Assembly (NCBI GenBank): GCA_913057775.1
Contig: CAJXOG010000006.1
Span: 62,001 to 126,000, forward strand
Source of the DNA: an uncultured Fodinibius sp.
GTDB lineage: Bacteria > Bacteroidota > Rhodothermia > Balneolales > Balneolaceae
Length of the DNA: 64,000 nucleotides
Reading direction: 5' to 3'
A program made the position numbers and the translations under genes. Below are positions 25,708 to 34,506 of the stretch, in pieces; position 1 is the stretch's first letter, and each line of letters begins with the position of its first letter. Under the pieces are notes generated by a model. That model was not told the DNA's origin, did not search any database, and saw only the letters and a program-made list of their open reading frames with translations.

Positions 25708-25815
25708 ACTTATTTATATGCATCTTATACCATATACCATCAGGTAGTCACACGAAGTTTGATAAAAGGACCAGACTTTTTTAGCCTTTAACAAAGGTAA
25801 AAAAACAAATTATTT

Positions 25816-26121
25816 ATGATGCAACAGATAAAACAGCTACTGTTCATTTTATTAATTGCACTTACCATAACCCACTGCAATGATCTGAAATCTTCAGAGG
25901 ATGCCGAGCTCTATTTCGAGGGAGAAGTAACCTATATGGAAATTGAAGGCGGCTTTTGGGCGATAGAAACGGATCAAGAAACTTACGAACCCACCAACCT
26001 GCCCTCTGAATTTCAAAAAGATGGACTTGAAGTTACAGTCTCGGCCAATGTGGAAGAAAACATAGACAGTTATAGAATGGTAGGACCTATCATCCGTATC
26101 GTTGATATTACAAAAAGGTAA
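25816..26121 (+). CDS. Small lipoprotein with a single beta-rich domain
   Basis: The 101-residue protein has a lipoprotein-like signal ending at Cys21 (LLIALTITHC; His before Cys is unusual). The mature part reads as alternating strands: YFEGEVTYMEIEGGFWAIET, then YEPTNLPSEFQKDGLEVTVSANV, and GPIIRIVDI at the end. This resembles small extracytoplasmic beta-barrel proteins in many bacteria annotated only as hypothetical. A second ATG directly follows the first and could be the start. It is monocistronic; role unknown. Confidence 0.65.
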   Translation: MMQQIKQLLFILLIALTITHCNDLKSSEDAELYFEGEVTYMEIEGGFWAIETDQETYEPTNLPSEFQKDGLEVTVSANVEENIDSYRMVGPIIRIVDITKR

Positions 26122-26489
26122 GTTTTTTCTAAAAACTTATATCTGGATAAACCCTGCTGTTCTATAATGACGAATCCAACTTGAGGTCTTTTGGCTCCGT
26201 CGGTTCCAGATTTTTCTCATTTTCTGTTTTTGATCAAGACTAATTTTTTCCATCTCTTCTGAAACTTAAGTGGAGGTTTTACGTCTGGTATTTTGATAGA
26301 AATTCTATCCCAACAAACAGTTAATTAATCACTATGATGAAGTAAATCAGGATGTATTAATTTTCATTTTTTAAAATAATCGCATTAGTATTTTTGTGAA
26401 TTTGCAATTATTATGTTCATCGTCATTCACTATTTGTGCTATAAAGGAATTAGGACATTCTCTTCATTAAATTTAAAAGACTCAATAGT
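26122..26489. other. Intergenic region, mostly AT-rich
   Basis: This gap separates the small lipoprotein from the DUF305 gene. A short palindrome AAGTTTTT/AAAAACTT at 26120-26138 overlaps the lipoprotein's stop region and may help end transcription. A possible 38-codon minus-strand gene at 26137-26253 is listed separately. The 3' part (26260-26489) is AT-rich with no motif I recognise. Confidence 0.4.
26137..26253 (-). CDS. Possible 38-residue basic small protein
   Basis: An ATG at 26253 opens a 38-codon frame ending in TAA at 26137. The predicted peptide is strongly basic and tryptophan-containing (MEKISLDQKQKMRKIWNRRS then QKTSSWIRHYRTAGF). A purine-rich GAAGAG directly precedes the ATG and may serve as a weak ribosome-binding site. 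Composition is protein-like for so AT-rich a spacer, but with no known family and such short length it may be chance. Confidence 0.3.
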   Translation of the reverse strand: MEKISLDQKQKMRKIWNRRSQKTSSWIRHYRTAGFIQI

Positions 26490-27167
26490 TTGAAAGTTTT
26501 AAAAATATTCCTGGCCTTTCTTGTTTTAACAGGAACAACGGCTTGTCAACACAGCGAAAAAACAGCAACAAAATCTTCGGACACTTCAACGGATAAATCA
26601 GAACTTGAAGAGCTTTACTGGGATCGTATTGAAAGTTCCCGAACCTCATTCACTGAGGCCGATGTAAAATTTATGACAGGAATGATTGCCCATCATGCAC
26701 AGGCACTTGTTATGTCTCGCTTAGCCCCTGAGAATGGAGCCAGTCCAGAAATACAGCGACTGGCAGCACGCATCATCAATGCTCAGAAAGATGAAATAAA
26801 ATCCATGCAACAGTGGCTGGATGACCGAGACCAGCCCGTGCCAGACATTGAAATTGAAGGACTGAATTTAATGATAGAGCTCAATGGTAAACCCTATACC
26901 ATGTACAAAAAAATGCGGGGTGTCTTGTCGCAGCAACAGATTGAGAATTTAGCTGCTGCAAAAGGATCAGATTTCGACAGACTTTTTCTTAAATACATGA
27001 TTGAACACCACTCGGGCGCAGTATATATGGTCGAAAACCTGTTTAATACCGATGGTGCCGCACAGGATGATCAGGCATTCCGGTTGGCATCCGATATACA
27101 GGTAGATCAACGCACCGAGATTGACCGCATGCAACAAATGCTCGATCAGCTTACCGAATCAGGATAA
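26490..27167 (+). CDS. DUF305-family lipoprotein
   Basis: The protein of 225 residues starts at a TTG; the first residues form a lipoprotein signal (LKIFLAFLVLTGTTAC, Cys19). The mature part shows the DUF305 duplicated four-helix pattern: FMTGMIAHHAQALVMSRLA with the HH pair, EIQRLAARIINAQKDEIKSMQQWL, and a second YMIEHHSGAVYM with HH. Some members (CopM, PcoE-like) bind copper or silver via His/Met; both HH pairs and several methionines are present, so metal binding is plausible. It lies 40 bases before the LVIVD-repeat gene on the same strand, and the two are probably an operon. Confidence 0.85.
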   Translation: MKVLKIFLAFLVLTGTTACQHSEKTATKSSDTSTDKSELEELYWDRIESSRTSFTEADVKFMTGMIAHHAQALVMSRLAPENGASPEIQRLAARIINAQKDEIKSMQQWLDDRDQPVPDIEIEGLNLMIELNGKPYTMYKKMRGVLSQQQIENLAAAKGSDFDRLFLKYMIEHHSGAVYMVENLFNTDGAAQDDQAFRLASDIQVDQRTEIDRMQQMLDQLTESG

Positions 27168-27207
27168 CATATTATTAATGCCTTACCTTTAACTTAAAAC
27201 CAACTTT

Positions 27208-29262
27208 ATGAACTCACTTTACAACCGCATCACTTCTGCTGCCGGGTTAGACGGAGCAAATAAGCGCTGGCTGGGACTATTACTCGTAGTGGCTCTATTC
27301 GGCACTTACGCCTGTTCCTCTTCATCATCGGTGACAGATAATCAGCAAGAACAATCCATCGAAACATCCAATATACAATCACTGGATGAAGTAAACCCTC
27401 CCACTCCGGATCCTCGCGTTGGTCTTAAAGCGGGACTATTTGATGCCGAAGATGCGATCTGGAATCTCGAGATGCTTTCGACGACTCCACCGCCTGAAGA
27501 CTTTATTGGCTCAACAAACTCTGACTTGGCATTTAAAGGAAATTATGCCATCCAGGGAAATTATAACGGTTTTATGGTTTGGGATATATCCAATCCTTCA
27601 AATCCAAGTCTCGTAGTTGATTTTCTTTGTCCGGCTTCTCAAAGTGACGTATCCGTTTATGGTGATCTGCTCTTTGTATCCGGCGAAGGACTCGGCGGAC
27701 GCCTCGATTGCGGTACTGAAGGCGTTAATGAGAGAGCAAGTGACGAACGACTGCGCGGAATACGAATTTTTGATATCAGCGACATCGAAAACCCAGAATA
27801 CGTTTCCAATGTACAGACCTGCCGGGGTTCGCACACACATTCCGTGTTAGACGATCCGCAGGATGATGAAAACGTTTATGTTTATGTTTCCGGATCAGCT
27901 CCGGTACGGCCCGATGAAGAATTACCGGGTTGTTCTTCGGCTCCTCCCTCTGAAGATCCAAACTCTGCTCTTTTCCGAATCGAAGTAATTCAGGTTCCTT
28001 TGGATAATCCCGAGAATGCCAAAATTGTTAACTCCCCGCGCATTTTTGAAAATCTCACCGAAGCACCCACGCACGGCATGTCTCCCGCTGACAAAGAACA
28101 GATTGAAAAAGCGAAAGCAGAAGGAGCTTTCGTAGCTGAAATTTTTGGCCAACCCCGTATCATTCCTGACCGCTATGTTCAACAGATGCTTGCACAGGTC
28201 GTAAAGCAACGCGGCGGCGCTGGGGAACCCACAGCACAAGACAGTGCTATGCTGCGCGAAAACATTGGTAAGATGATTGAAGAACGCTTTGGCGGTAATG
28301 ATGACGAGGAAGAAGATCTTATGGCCAATCGGGGTCCAAATCAGTGTCATGATATTACCTTATATCCCGAAATTGGATTGGCCGGTGGAGCTTGCGAAGG
28401 ATATGGCCTTCTTTTAGATATAGAAGATCCCGCTAATCCCAAGCGCGTTGATGCTGTTGCGGACTCGAATTTTGCCTACTGGCACTCTGCTACCTTCAAT
28501 AATGAAGGCGACAAAGTTCTTTTTACGGATGAATGGGGCGGCGGTGGTCAACCCAAGTGCCGCGAGAAAGACCCAATGGAATGGGGTGCAAACGCCATCT
28601 TTACCATAGATGAAACCAATAAGATGGATTTCCAAAGCTACTATAAGATGCCCGCGCCACAGACACCACAAGAAAACTGTGTAGCGCACAACGGTTCGCT
28701 GATACCGGTACCTGATCGTGATATTATGGTACAATCCTGGTATCAGGGTGGTATCTCCATTTTCGACTGGACCGATCCCAATAATCCCGTCGAAATTGCT
28801 TACCACGATCGTGGACCCATTGACTCTACCCGTTTTCAAATGGGTGGAAGCTGGTCGGTATATTGGTACAACGGCGTTATAGTGAATTCCGAAATTGCCC
28901 GCGGACTTGATATCTTTGAACTGGAACCCAGTCCGTATCTTACCGAAAATGAGATTGCAGCTGCCAATACCGTTACGTTCGAGCAACTCAATCCGCAGGG
29001 ACAACCGAAATACGACTGGCCTGCCACTTTCGCTCTTGCAAAAGCGTATGTAGACCAACTTGAACGAAATAAAGGACTTTCGATAAATCAGATAACGAAT
29101 GCCAGAAAGCAACTTGCTGCAGCGGAAAATGCATCAGGAACAGAAAAACAAAAGCTTCTTAATGGGTTAGCTAATGATATGGATAGTAAGGCCTCACAAT
29201 CCAGTCAAACTGCGAAGGTAAACAAATTGGTTAATACCCTTCAGAAACTAGCTGACAAATAA
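27208..29262 (+). CDS. Exported LVIVD-repeat beta-propeller protein
   Basis: The 684-residue protein has an N-terminal export signal (WLGLLLVVALFGTYAC; lipobox imperfect). Its body contains LVIVD-type blades such as NYNGFMVWDISNPSNPSLVVDF, IRIFDISDIENPEYVSNVQT and GGISIFDWTDPNNPVEIAYH. A large helical, charged insertion (about residues 285-390) separates the first blades from the rest, and a helical tail ends the protein. Conserved cysteines and histidines (TCRGSHTH, CHDITLYPE, CVAHNGSL) could bind metal or form disulfides. LVIVD propellers are extracellular with unproven function. It follows the DUF305 gene by 40 bases and ends at a strong terminator. Confidence 0.85.
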   Translation: MNSLYNRITSAAGLDGANKRWLGLLLVVALFGTYACSSSSSVTDNQQEQSIETSNIQSLDEVNPPTPDPRVGLKAGLFDAEDAIWNLEMLSTTPPPEDFIGSTNSDLAFKGNYAIQGNYNGFMVWDISNPSNPSLVVDFLCPASQSDVSVYGDLLFVSGEGLGGRLDCGTEGVNERASDERLRGIRIFDISDIENPEYVSNVQTCRGSHTHSVLDDPQDDENVYVYVSGSAPVRPDEELPGCSSAPPSEDPNSALFRIEVIQVPLDNPENAKIVNSPRIFENLTEAPTHGMSPADKEQIEKAKAEGAFVAEIFGQPRIIPDRYVQQMLAQVVKQRGGAGEPTAQDSAMLRENIGKMIEERFGGNDDEEEDLMANRGPNQCHDITLYPEIGLAGGACEGYGLLLDIEDPANPKRVDAVADSNFAYWHSATFNNEGDKVLFTDEWGGGGQPKCREKDPMEWGANAIFTIDETNKMDFQSYYKMPAPQTPQENCVAHNGSLIPVPDRDIMVQSWYQGGISIFDWTDPNNPVEIAYHDRGPIDSTRFQMGGSWSVYWYNGVIVNSEIARGLDIFELEPSPYLTENEIAAANTVTFEQLNPQGQPKYDWPATFALAKAYVDQLERNKGLSINQITNARKQLAAAENASGTEKQKLLNGLANDMDSKASQSSQTAKVNKLVNTLQKLADK

Positions 29263-29306
29263 ATCACTGTTCCCCTAACGGAACATTTTATTTGTGATAA
29301 ATATTG

Positions 29307-29351
29307 GCTCTTATTGGAATTGCTTAGTGCATTCCAATAAGAGCTTTTTTT
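29307..29351 (+). terminator. Strong intrinsic terminator after the LVIVD gene
   Basis: GCTCTTATTGGAAT (29307-29320) and ATTCCAATAAGAGC (29331-29344) form a perfect 14-bp stem with a 10-base loop, followed by seven T residues. Confidence 0.92.
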
Positions 29352-29449
29352 ATTTAAGGATTTCTTTAAACCAGAAATTGATACAAAAAGTAAAGACCGG
29401 CAACTTAAAAAGCTACCGAACTTTACCACTCATCTTACAACAGGCTTCC

Positions 29450-30022
29450 TCAGTTTGCTACCAGAAATACCTTGTCAACAACATGGACATAGCCATTTGA
29501 TGCATCAACAGAACCTAAAATCTTGGCGCCATTGACATACACAGTATCATCCTTCTCTTCCGACTGTACATACTGCCCAGTAGCCAGATACACATTCATA
29601 CCGCTTGCCAATTGATCTTGATCCAACGAAGCAGGAGATGCATGAGAGGTTAAAATTTTGGCTAACTTTGATTTGTTCTCGGGCTTCATCAAATTATCGA
29701 GTGTGCCTTCAGGCAATGCCTTAAACGCTTCATCAGTTGGAGCAAAAACTGTTAACGGTCCCGGATTTACCAATACATTTTGGATACCAGCTGCTTCTAT
29801 CGCTTTCGCCAGTATGGTATGATCAGGAGATTCTTTAGCAATTCGCAAGATGTGAGCTTTAGACTCATCATCCACAACTCCAGCCTGCCCTGTTGTGGAT
29901 GCAGATGCTGTCCGATTCTGAGAAGTGTTATTGGATTTTTCTTCTGCATTTCCACACGAAATTAATGTCATTGAAATGGCCGTCACCAACACTATTGTGC
30001 CTACTTTTTGTATAATACTCAT
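29450..30022 (-). CDS. Fasciclin-domain lipoprotein
   Basis: The 190-residue protein has a type II signal (VLVTAISMTLISC, Cys23), a Ser/Thr/Asn-rich spacer and one fasciclin (FAS1) domain. The H1 motif is GPLTVFAPTDEAFKALP and the later block NGYVHVVDKVFLV is the H2-type segment. FAS1 domains mediate adhesion or protein binding at cell surfaces. It is probably anchored in the outer membrane or on the periplasmic face. It is a single gene convergent with the LVIVD gene. FAS1 assignment is strong; partner unknown. Confidence 0.9.
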   Translation of the reverse strand: MSIIQKVGTIVLVTAISMTLISCGNAEEKSNNTSQNRTASASTTGQAGVVDDESKAHILRIAKESPDHTILAKAIEAAGIQNVLVNPGPLTVFAPTDEAFKALPEGTLDNLMKPENKSKLAKILTSHASPASLDQDQLASGMNVYLATGQYVQSEEKDDTVYVNGAKILGSVDASNGYVHVVDKVFLVAN

Positions 30023-30209
30023 AACTATTATGGATTTGTTATTTTAATATATCACCTAACTAGAATAAAAGATCTTTTTATCCTTTATTTGAATCTATAA
30101 AAAATTTATTACTTGGCCAATAATAAATTATAACTCTATTTTCTATCTGCATCTTTTCGCTGCTTTCTCTATCCTTCGACATAATATTTTTATTCCACCA
30201 AAATCTCAT

Positions 30210-32042
30210 ATGCAGAACTATTCCCGACAGTCATTAGCAAACGCACTCAAGAATCAAGTCCGCCGACTATCTGTTAACATTGAATCCCTTAACAAGCTGA
30301 GCAGTCGCCTTTCAATGGGTCGGCTTTTCGGTTTTGTGGGGGGACTCACACTGGTTTATGTCGCAGGTAATTGGGGACCAGAATGGCTTTTTTGGACTAC
30401 TTTGGCAGGCTTTCTATTTGGATTTAGCCGATTAATAAAAATCCACGATAAGGTAGAACAATCAAAGGAAGAATTTGAAATTTGGAAGTCTATTCGGGAA
30501 ACACACCTTGCACGCCAGCAGTTAAGTTGGCAAGACATTCCAAAACGGGCAACTACCCCAAATTACGAAGACCATCACTTTGCCAACGACATTGACATTA
30601 TCGGCAACCATTCCCTGCTCCAACTTATTGATACGTCGACGTATCAAGGAAGTACTGATAAGCTGGCAAACTATCTGTTAACACAGGAACACACAATTGA
30701 TGATATACAAGAACGCCAGGAAATTGTTAAAGAACTTACAGGGAAACCACAATTTCGAGACAAATTACATCTTCTGGCAGAGCTCAACAGTAAGCAGGAG
30801 CTCGAAACAGACTGGAACCTCGATGAACTTCTCGACTATCTACGGAATTCTAAAGTAGTAAACTATACGCTTCCTCTGTCTATACTGGGAGGGCTTTCAG
30901 CTCTCAATATCGTGCTGCTGGTGCTCTATCTAATGGGAATCATAGCTCCCTATGTTATAATCAGCTTTGTAGCGTATTTGGTGATCTACAACTTCAACAG
31001 TGAAAAGATATCCGGATTATATAACGAGGCGCACCAAATTGAAAAACAACTCAGTCGCTTTAATCCCGTTTTACACTTCTTAGAAAATTACGATTACCAA
31101 TCAAATAAACAGCTAAAAGCATTCTGCAAACCCTACTGGAGCAGTGATTATTCCCCATCCAAATATGTAAATGGCATTATTCGCATTGCCGGTGCCGCCT
31201 CTTCTCAACAGAGTGAGGTTGTCTGGGTACTACTCAATTTTTTGGTCCCATGGGACCTCTACTTTTCACAAAAACTGAGCACCTATAAAAAAGAGCTGGC
31301 TCCAAAACTGGATGAGTGGCTCACACACTTTTATCAGCTCGAGGCTTATTGCTCGATGGCCAATTTTGCTTGGTTAAACCCAGAGTATCAGTTTTCCTTA
31401 CCGGATGATCAATCCTCAACCCCATTTTCTGCTACTGAGTTAGGACATCCGCTCATCCCTCATGAAGAAAAAGTAACCAATGATGTTACTATTCATTCAA
31501 AAGGTGATATCCTGCTAATTACCGGCTCCAACATGGCTGGAAAAAGCACTTTCCTGCGAACAATGGGCATCAATCTGTCCATGTGCTTTGCAGGAGCACC
31601 CGTTAATGCTTCGGATTTCTCTACGATTCCTTTTCGAATTTTCAGCAGTATCAACGTAACCGACTCGCTCGACAATGGACTGTCACACTTTTATGCAGAA
31701 GTAAAACGCCTTCGAGAATTACTCAATATGCTCAATGACGATCATGATACTCCGGTATTTTTTATGGTGGATGAGATCTACCGGGGGACCAACAATCGGG
31801 AACGCCTGCAGGGAAGTGAAGCATTCCTAAAAAATGTAGCTGGTAAAAACGGTGTCGGACTTATTTCCACTCACGATCTGGAGCTTGCACAGTTGGAAGA
31901 ATCCATCCCAGAGCTCAGCAACTGGCACTTTGCTGAAACCATTGAGGGCAACAAGATGAGTTTTGAATATAAGCTGAAACCCGGCCCTTGCCCTTCTACC
32001 AATGCCCTCAAAATTATGGATATGGAAGGCTTACCTACCTAA
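30210..32042 (+). CDS. Membrane-associated MutS-like ATPase
   Basis: The 610-residue protein ends with a MutS domain V ATPase: Walker A GSNMAGKST near residue 440, the Walker B FFMVDEIYRGTN and the STHDLELA block. It lacks MutS mismatch-recognition and connector domains. Two hydrophobic regions, about residues 38-70 and 218-260, look like paired membrane helices. This fits the MutS-related group of Bacteroidota and relatives that lacks mismatch repair function and remains uncharacterised. The ATPase is followed by an SGNH hydrolase starting 23 bases later, a probable operon partner. Biological role unknown. Confidence 0.85.
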   Translation: MQNYSRQSLANALKNQVRRLSVNIESLNKLSSRLSMGRLFGFVGGLTLVYVAGNWGPEWLFWTTLAGFLFGFSRLIKIHDKVEQSKEEFEIWKSIRETHLARQQLSWQDIPKRATTPNYEDHHFANDIDIIGNHSLLQLIDTSTYQGSTDKLANYLLTQEHTIDDIQERQEIVKELTGKPQFRDKLHLLAELNSKQELETDWNLDELLDYLRNSKVVNYTLPLSILGGLSALNIVLLVLYLMGIIAPYVIISFVAYLVIYNFNSEKISGLYNEAHQIEKQLSRFNPVLHFLENYDYQSNKQLKAFCKPYWSSDYSPSKYVNGIIRIAGAASSQQSEVVWVLLNFLVPWDLYFSQKLSTYKKELAPKLDEWLTHFYQLEAYCSMANFAWLNPEYQFSLPDDQSSTPFSATELGHPLIPHEEKVTNDVTIHSKGDILLITGSNMAGKSTFLRTMGINLSMCFAGAPVNASDFSTIPFRIFSSINVTDSLDNGLSHFYAEVKRLRELLNMLNDDHDTPVFFMVDEIYRGTNNRERLQGSEAFLKNVAGKNGVGLISTHDLELAQLEESIPELSNWHFAETIEGNKMSFEYKLKPGPCPSTNALKIMDMEGLPT

Positions 32043-32064
32043 GTCTCAAATAAAAAACTGCAAT

Positions 32065-32784
32065 ATGATTATTAAACATCTGCGACTATTTGGCTGTTTT
32101 ATTGTACTACTGACCATACTATTTTTTAGTGGATGTCAGCAGGAATCAAAATCTACCGTTTCCGACCAAGAAATCAGCTTCCAAGAAATCACCTTTCTGG
32201 CTCTGGGTGATTCATATACAATTGGCGAAAGCGTCGATAAAGAGGAGCGCTGGCCAGTTCAGCTTGCTGACTCTCTTCGCCAGCGCGGCTATTCTGTTTC
32301 GCCTCCTGATATTATTGCCGAAACCGGCTGGACTACCGCTGACTTACAAGAAGCAATCAAAGAAAAAAATCCCCAAAAATCGTATGATTTAGTTTCGCTA
32401 CTTATAGGCGTTAATAACCAGTATCAAAACTTAAATTTTGAACAGTTTGAGCAGGAGTTTGAGCAACTGCTTTCCCAAGCTATTACTTTTGCAAAAGATG
32501 GGAAGGAAGATGTGTTTGTGGTTTCTATCCCCAATTATGGGGCCACTCCATTTGGACAAATTCGTAATCCTGAACAAATACGGAAAGAACTGAAGCAATA
32601 TAACGAAACCGCCCAATCCATTGCAGAAGAGTACGAGATAACATTTATCAATATAACCCCTATTTCTGAGAAAGCACTGGATAACCCCGAACTAACGGCC
32701 AGTGACGACTTACACCCTTCTGGAAAGATGTACCAGCAGTGGGTTTCAAAAATGCTTCCTTCAATATTGCCTAAAATAGAGTAA
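32065..32784 (+). CDS. SGNH/GDSL hydrolase lipoprotein
   Basis: From the ATG at 32065 the protein has 239 residues with a lipoprotein signal (FIVLLTILFFSGC, Cys24); an ATG at 32002 would overlap the MutS-like gene and disrupt the signal. The catalytic blocks are FLALGDSYTIG (block I, Ser nucleophile), LLIGVNNQYQ (block III Asn) and DDLHPSGKMY (block V Asp-His). It should hydrolyse an ester or acetyl group in the periplasm. It sits between the MutS-like ATPase and a threonine/serine dehydratase, 5 bases before the latter. Substrate unknown. Confidence 0.87.
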   Translation: MIIKHLRLFGCFIVLLTILFFSGCQQESKSTVSDQEISFQEITFLALGDSYTIGESVDKEERWPVQLADSLRQRGYSVSPPDIIAETGWTTADLQEAIKEKNPQKSYDLVSLLIGVNNQYQNLNFEQFEQEFEQLLSQAITFAKDGKEDVFVVSIPNYGATPFGQIRNPEQIRKELKQYNETAQSIAEEYEITFINITPISEKALDNPELTASDDLHPSGKMYQQWVSKMLPSILPKIE

Positions 32785-32789
32785 TTGGT

Positions 32790-33755
32790 ATGGAGCTACT
32801 TAAAGAAATTGAACAAGCTCACAATCGTATCCAAGATGATGTTTTTCATACGCCGTTGATCAATTCACATTGGCTGAGTAACCAATGCAATGGCGATGTC
32901 TATCTGAAACTTGAAAGCGAACAGATAACCGGATCCTTCAAAGCACGCGGAAGTTTAAACAAGCTCAAGTGGATACAAGAACAAAATATCACAAGCTTGC
33001 CCGTTACTGCCTCAACGGGAAATCACGGACTCGGGTTTGCCCGTGCTTGTGATCTACTGGGCATTAAAGGGAAGGTTTTTCTGCCACATAATGCGGTCTC
33101 ATCCAAGGTAGAATCCATCAGGGCTTTTGATGTGGAAATCGAATTCCACGGGGATAATCCCTATACAACCGAAACCTATGCTCGCAAATGCGCCGAGAAA
33201 AACGGATGGATCTATATATCACCATACAACGATACGCAGATTGTAGCGGGACAGGGAACCATCGGAATGGAAATATTAAACACCATTCCCAAACCTGATA
33301 ATATTTTAGTTACGGTGGGCGGTGGCGGACTCATTTCAGGGATCGGTACTTATGTAAAAGATCAATCATTCAATACAAACATAATTGGCTGTCAGCCAGA
33401 AAACTCACCGGAGATGAGCGTTAGCGTACGTGCCGGGGAATACCGCGAAGTGGAATCCAAGCCGACCCTTTCAGATGGTTCAGCCGGTGGATTTGAGCGC
33501 GATTCCATCACTTTTGAACTGTGCAAAAAGCTGGTTGATGATTTTATTTTGATTTCAGAAGACGAAATCGCCGATGCCATTCGTTCTATGATCAAACAGC
33601 ACAGTAAGTTAGTAGAAGGATCAGCGGGTGTGGCCATTGCCAGTTTACTTAAGCATTCCGACCGGTTTACTGATCAAACCACTGTTATTGTTGTTTGCGG
33701 TGCCAATATTTCCCAAGCTAAACTACAATCTGTATTGTGTGATCAACCTACTTAA
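32790..33755 (+). CDS. Threonine/serine dehydratase-like PLP enzyme
   Basis: The 321-residue fold-type II PLP enzyme has Lys51 in SFKARGS (Schiff base), the STGNHG loop (75-80) and the GGGGLISG phosphate loop near residues 175-182. No ACT domain is present. It is a distant paralogue of the enzyme at 2791-3756; motifs differ (SFKARG versus AFKFRG; STGNHG versus SSGNHA), so substrates may differ. Likely reaction is dehydration of L-threonine or L-serine to a keto acid. It starts 5 bases after the SGNH gene and is followed by a SIMPL-domain gene 22 bases on. Exact substrate uncertain. Confidence 0.85.
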   Translation: MELLKEIEQAHNRIQDDVFHTPLINSHWLSNQCNGDVYLKLESEQITGSFKARGSLNKLKWIQEQNITSLPVTASTGNHGLGFARACDLLGIKGKVFLPHNAVSSKVESIRAFDVEIEFHGDNPYTTETYARKCAEKNGWIYISPYNDTQIVAGQGTIGMEILNTIPKPDNILVTVGGGGLISGIGTYVKDQSFNTNIIGCQPENSPEMSVSVRAGEYREVESKPTLSDGSAGGFERDSITFELCKKLVDDFILISEDEIADAIRSMIKQHSKLVEGSAGVAIASLLKHSDRFTDQTTVIVVCGANISQAKLQSVLCDQPT

Positions 33756-33777
33756 TTCCAAACAAAACATTTATTCT

Positions 33778-34452
33778 ATGAGAGCTTTAAGCCTTTTTCT
33801 TGCACTTTTTATTTTAACAACAGCCGGACAAGCCCAGAACGAAATATCGATAAATGCCGCTGCCCAAGTACTGGTTCCGGCTGATAAAATTGCCTTCCAA
33901 ATCAACCTGAATGCTGAAGGAGATACCCCACAGGAAACGTATAATCTTCACAAGGAACGAGAGAAAGTTTTGGTTTCGCAGCTAAAAAAGCATGACATAA
34001 AAGATGAAGATCTCAATTTTGAACCTATTTCCATCAATAAAAGCTATAACGGTTCGTACAGAAATAAGGAAGAGAAACATATTCAAACACGTCAAAACGT
34101 TACTTTAACGCTGGATGATTTCGATATCTACGAGCAAATTCAGATTACGCTTATTGAAAATGGTTTTGATGAATTTAGCGGTAATTTTATATCCAGTGAA
34201 TCCAAAAAAGGCGAAAATGAAGCCCTTAAAGAAGCATTAAAAATTGCACGTGAGAAAGCTGGAATTATTGCTGAAGAAACTGGATTAACAATCTCTGGTA
34301 TAAAAAATATAAGCCACTCATACAGTAGTCGTCCGCCCCGGCCAATGATGGAGATGACCGCAAGCAAAGCTTCTGACAGCAGCCTGTTGGAATTTGATCA
34401 GACTGTTAGTGTCTCAGCCAATGTTTCAGTCACTTATGAATTTCAGCAATAA
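33778..34452 (+). CDS. Exported SIMPL-domain (DUF541) protein
   Basis: From the ATG at 33778 the protein is 224 residues with a cleavable signal (MRALSLFLALFILTTAGQAQ). An upstream in-frame ATG at 33628 would run inside the dehydratase gene. The mature part matches the SIMPL/DUF541 fold: EISINAAAQVLVPADKIAFQINL, a helical TYNLHKEREKVLVSQLK, strands with the VTLTLDDFDIYEQI block, and a C-terminal ALKIAREKAGIIAEETGL helix. Family members are periplasmic, form ring oligomers in some cases (BP26) and have been linked to oxidative stress. It probably ends the operon begun by the MutS-like gene. Confidence 0.85.
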   Translation: MRALSLFLALFILTTAGQAQNEISINAAAQVLVPADKIAFQINLNAEGDTPQETYNLHKEREKVLVSQLKKHDIKDEDLNFEPISINKSYNGSYRNKEEKHIQTRQNVTLTLDDFDIYEQIQITLIENGFDEFSGNFISSESKKGENEALKEALKIAREKAGIIAEETGLTISGIKNISHSYSSRPPRPMMEMTASKASDSSLLEFDQTVSVSANVSVTYEFQQ

Positions 34453-34454
34453 AT

Positions 34455-34484
34455 CCCTGCCCAAGGCTTTGTACCCCGGCAGGG
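34455..34484. terminator. Hairpin between convergent SIMPL and isocitrate lyase genes
   Basis: CCCTGCC (34455-34461) pairs with GGCAGGG (34478-34484) across a 16-base loop between two stop codons. There is no T-run on either side, so only a weak terminator or none. Confidence 0.4.
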
Positions 34485-34506
34485 TTATCATCCGCAGTTA
34501 AAAATA

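Noticed and set aside
32790-33755. Reading the second PLP enzyme as biosynthetic IlvA
   Set aside because: It lacks the C-terminal ACT domain and has no ilv neighbours.
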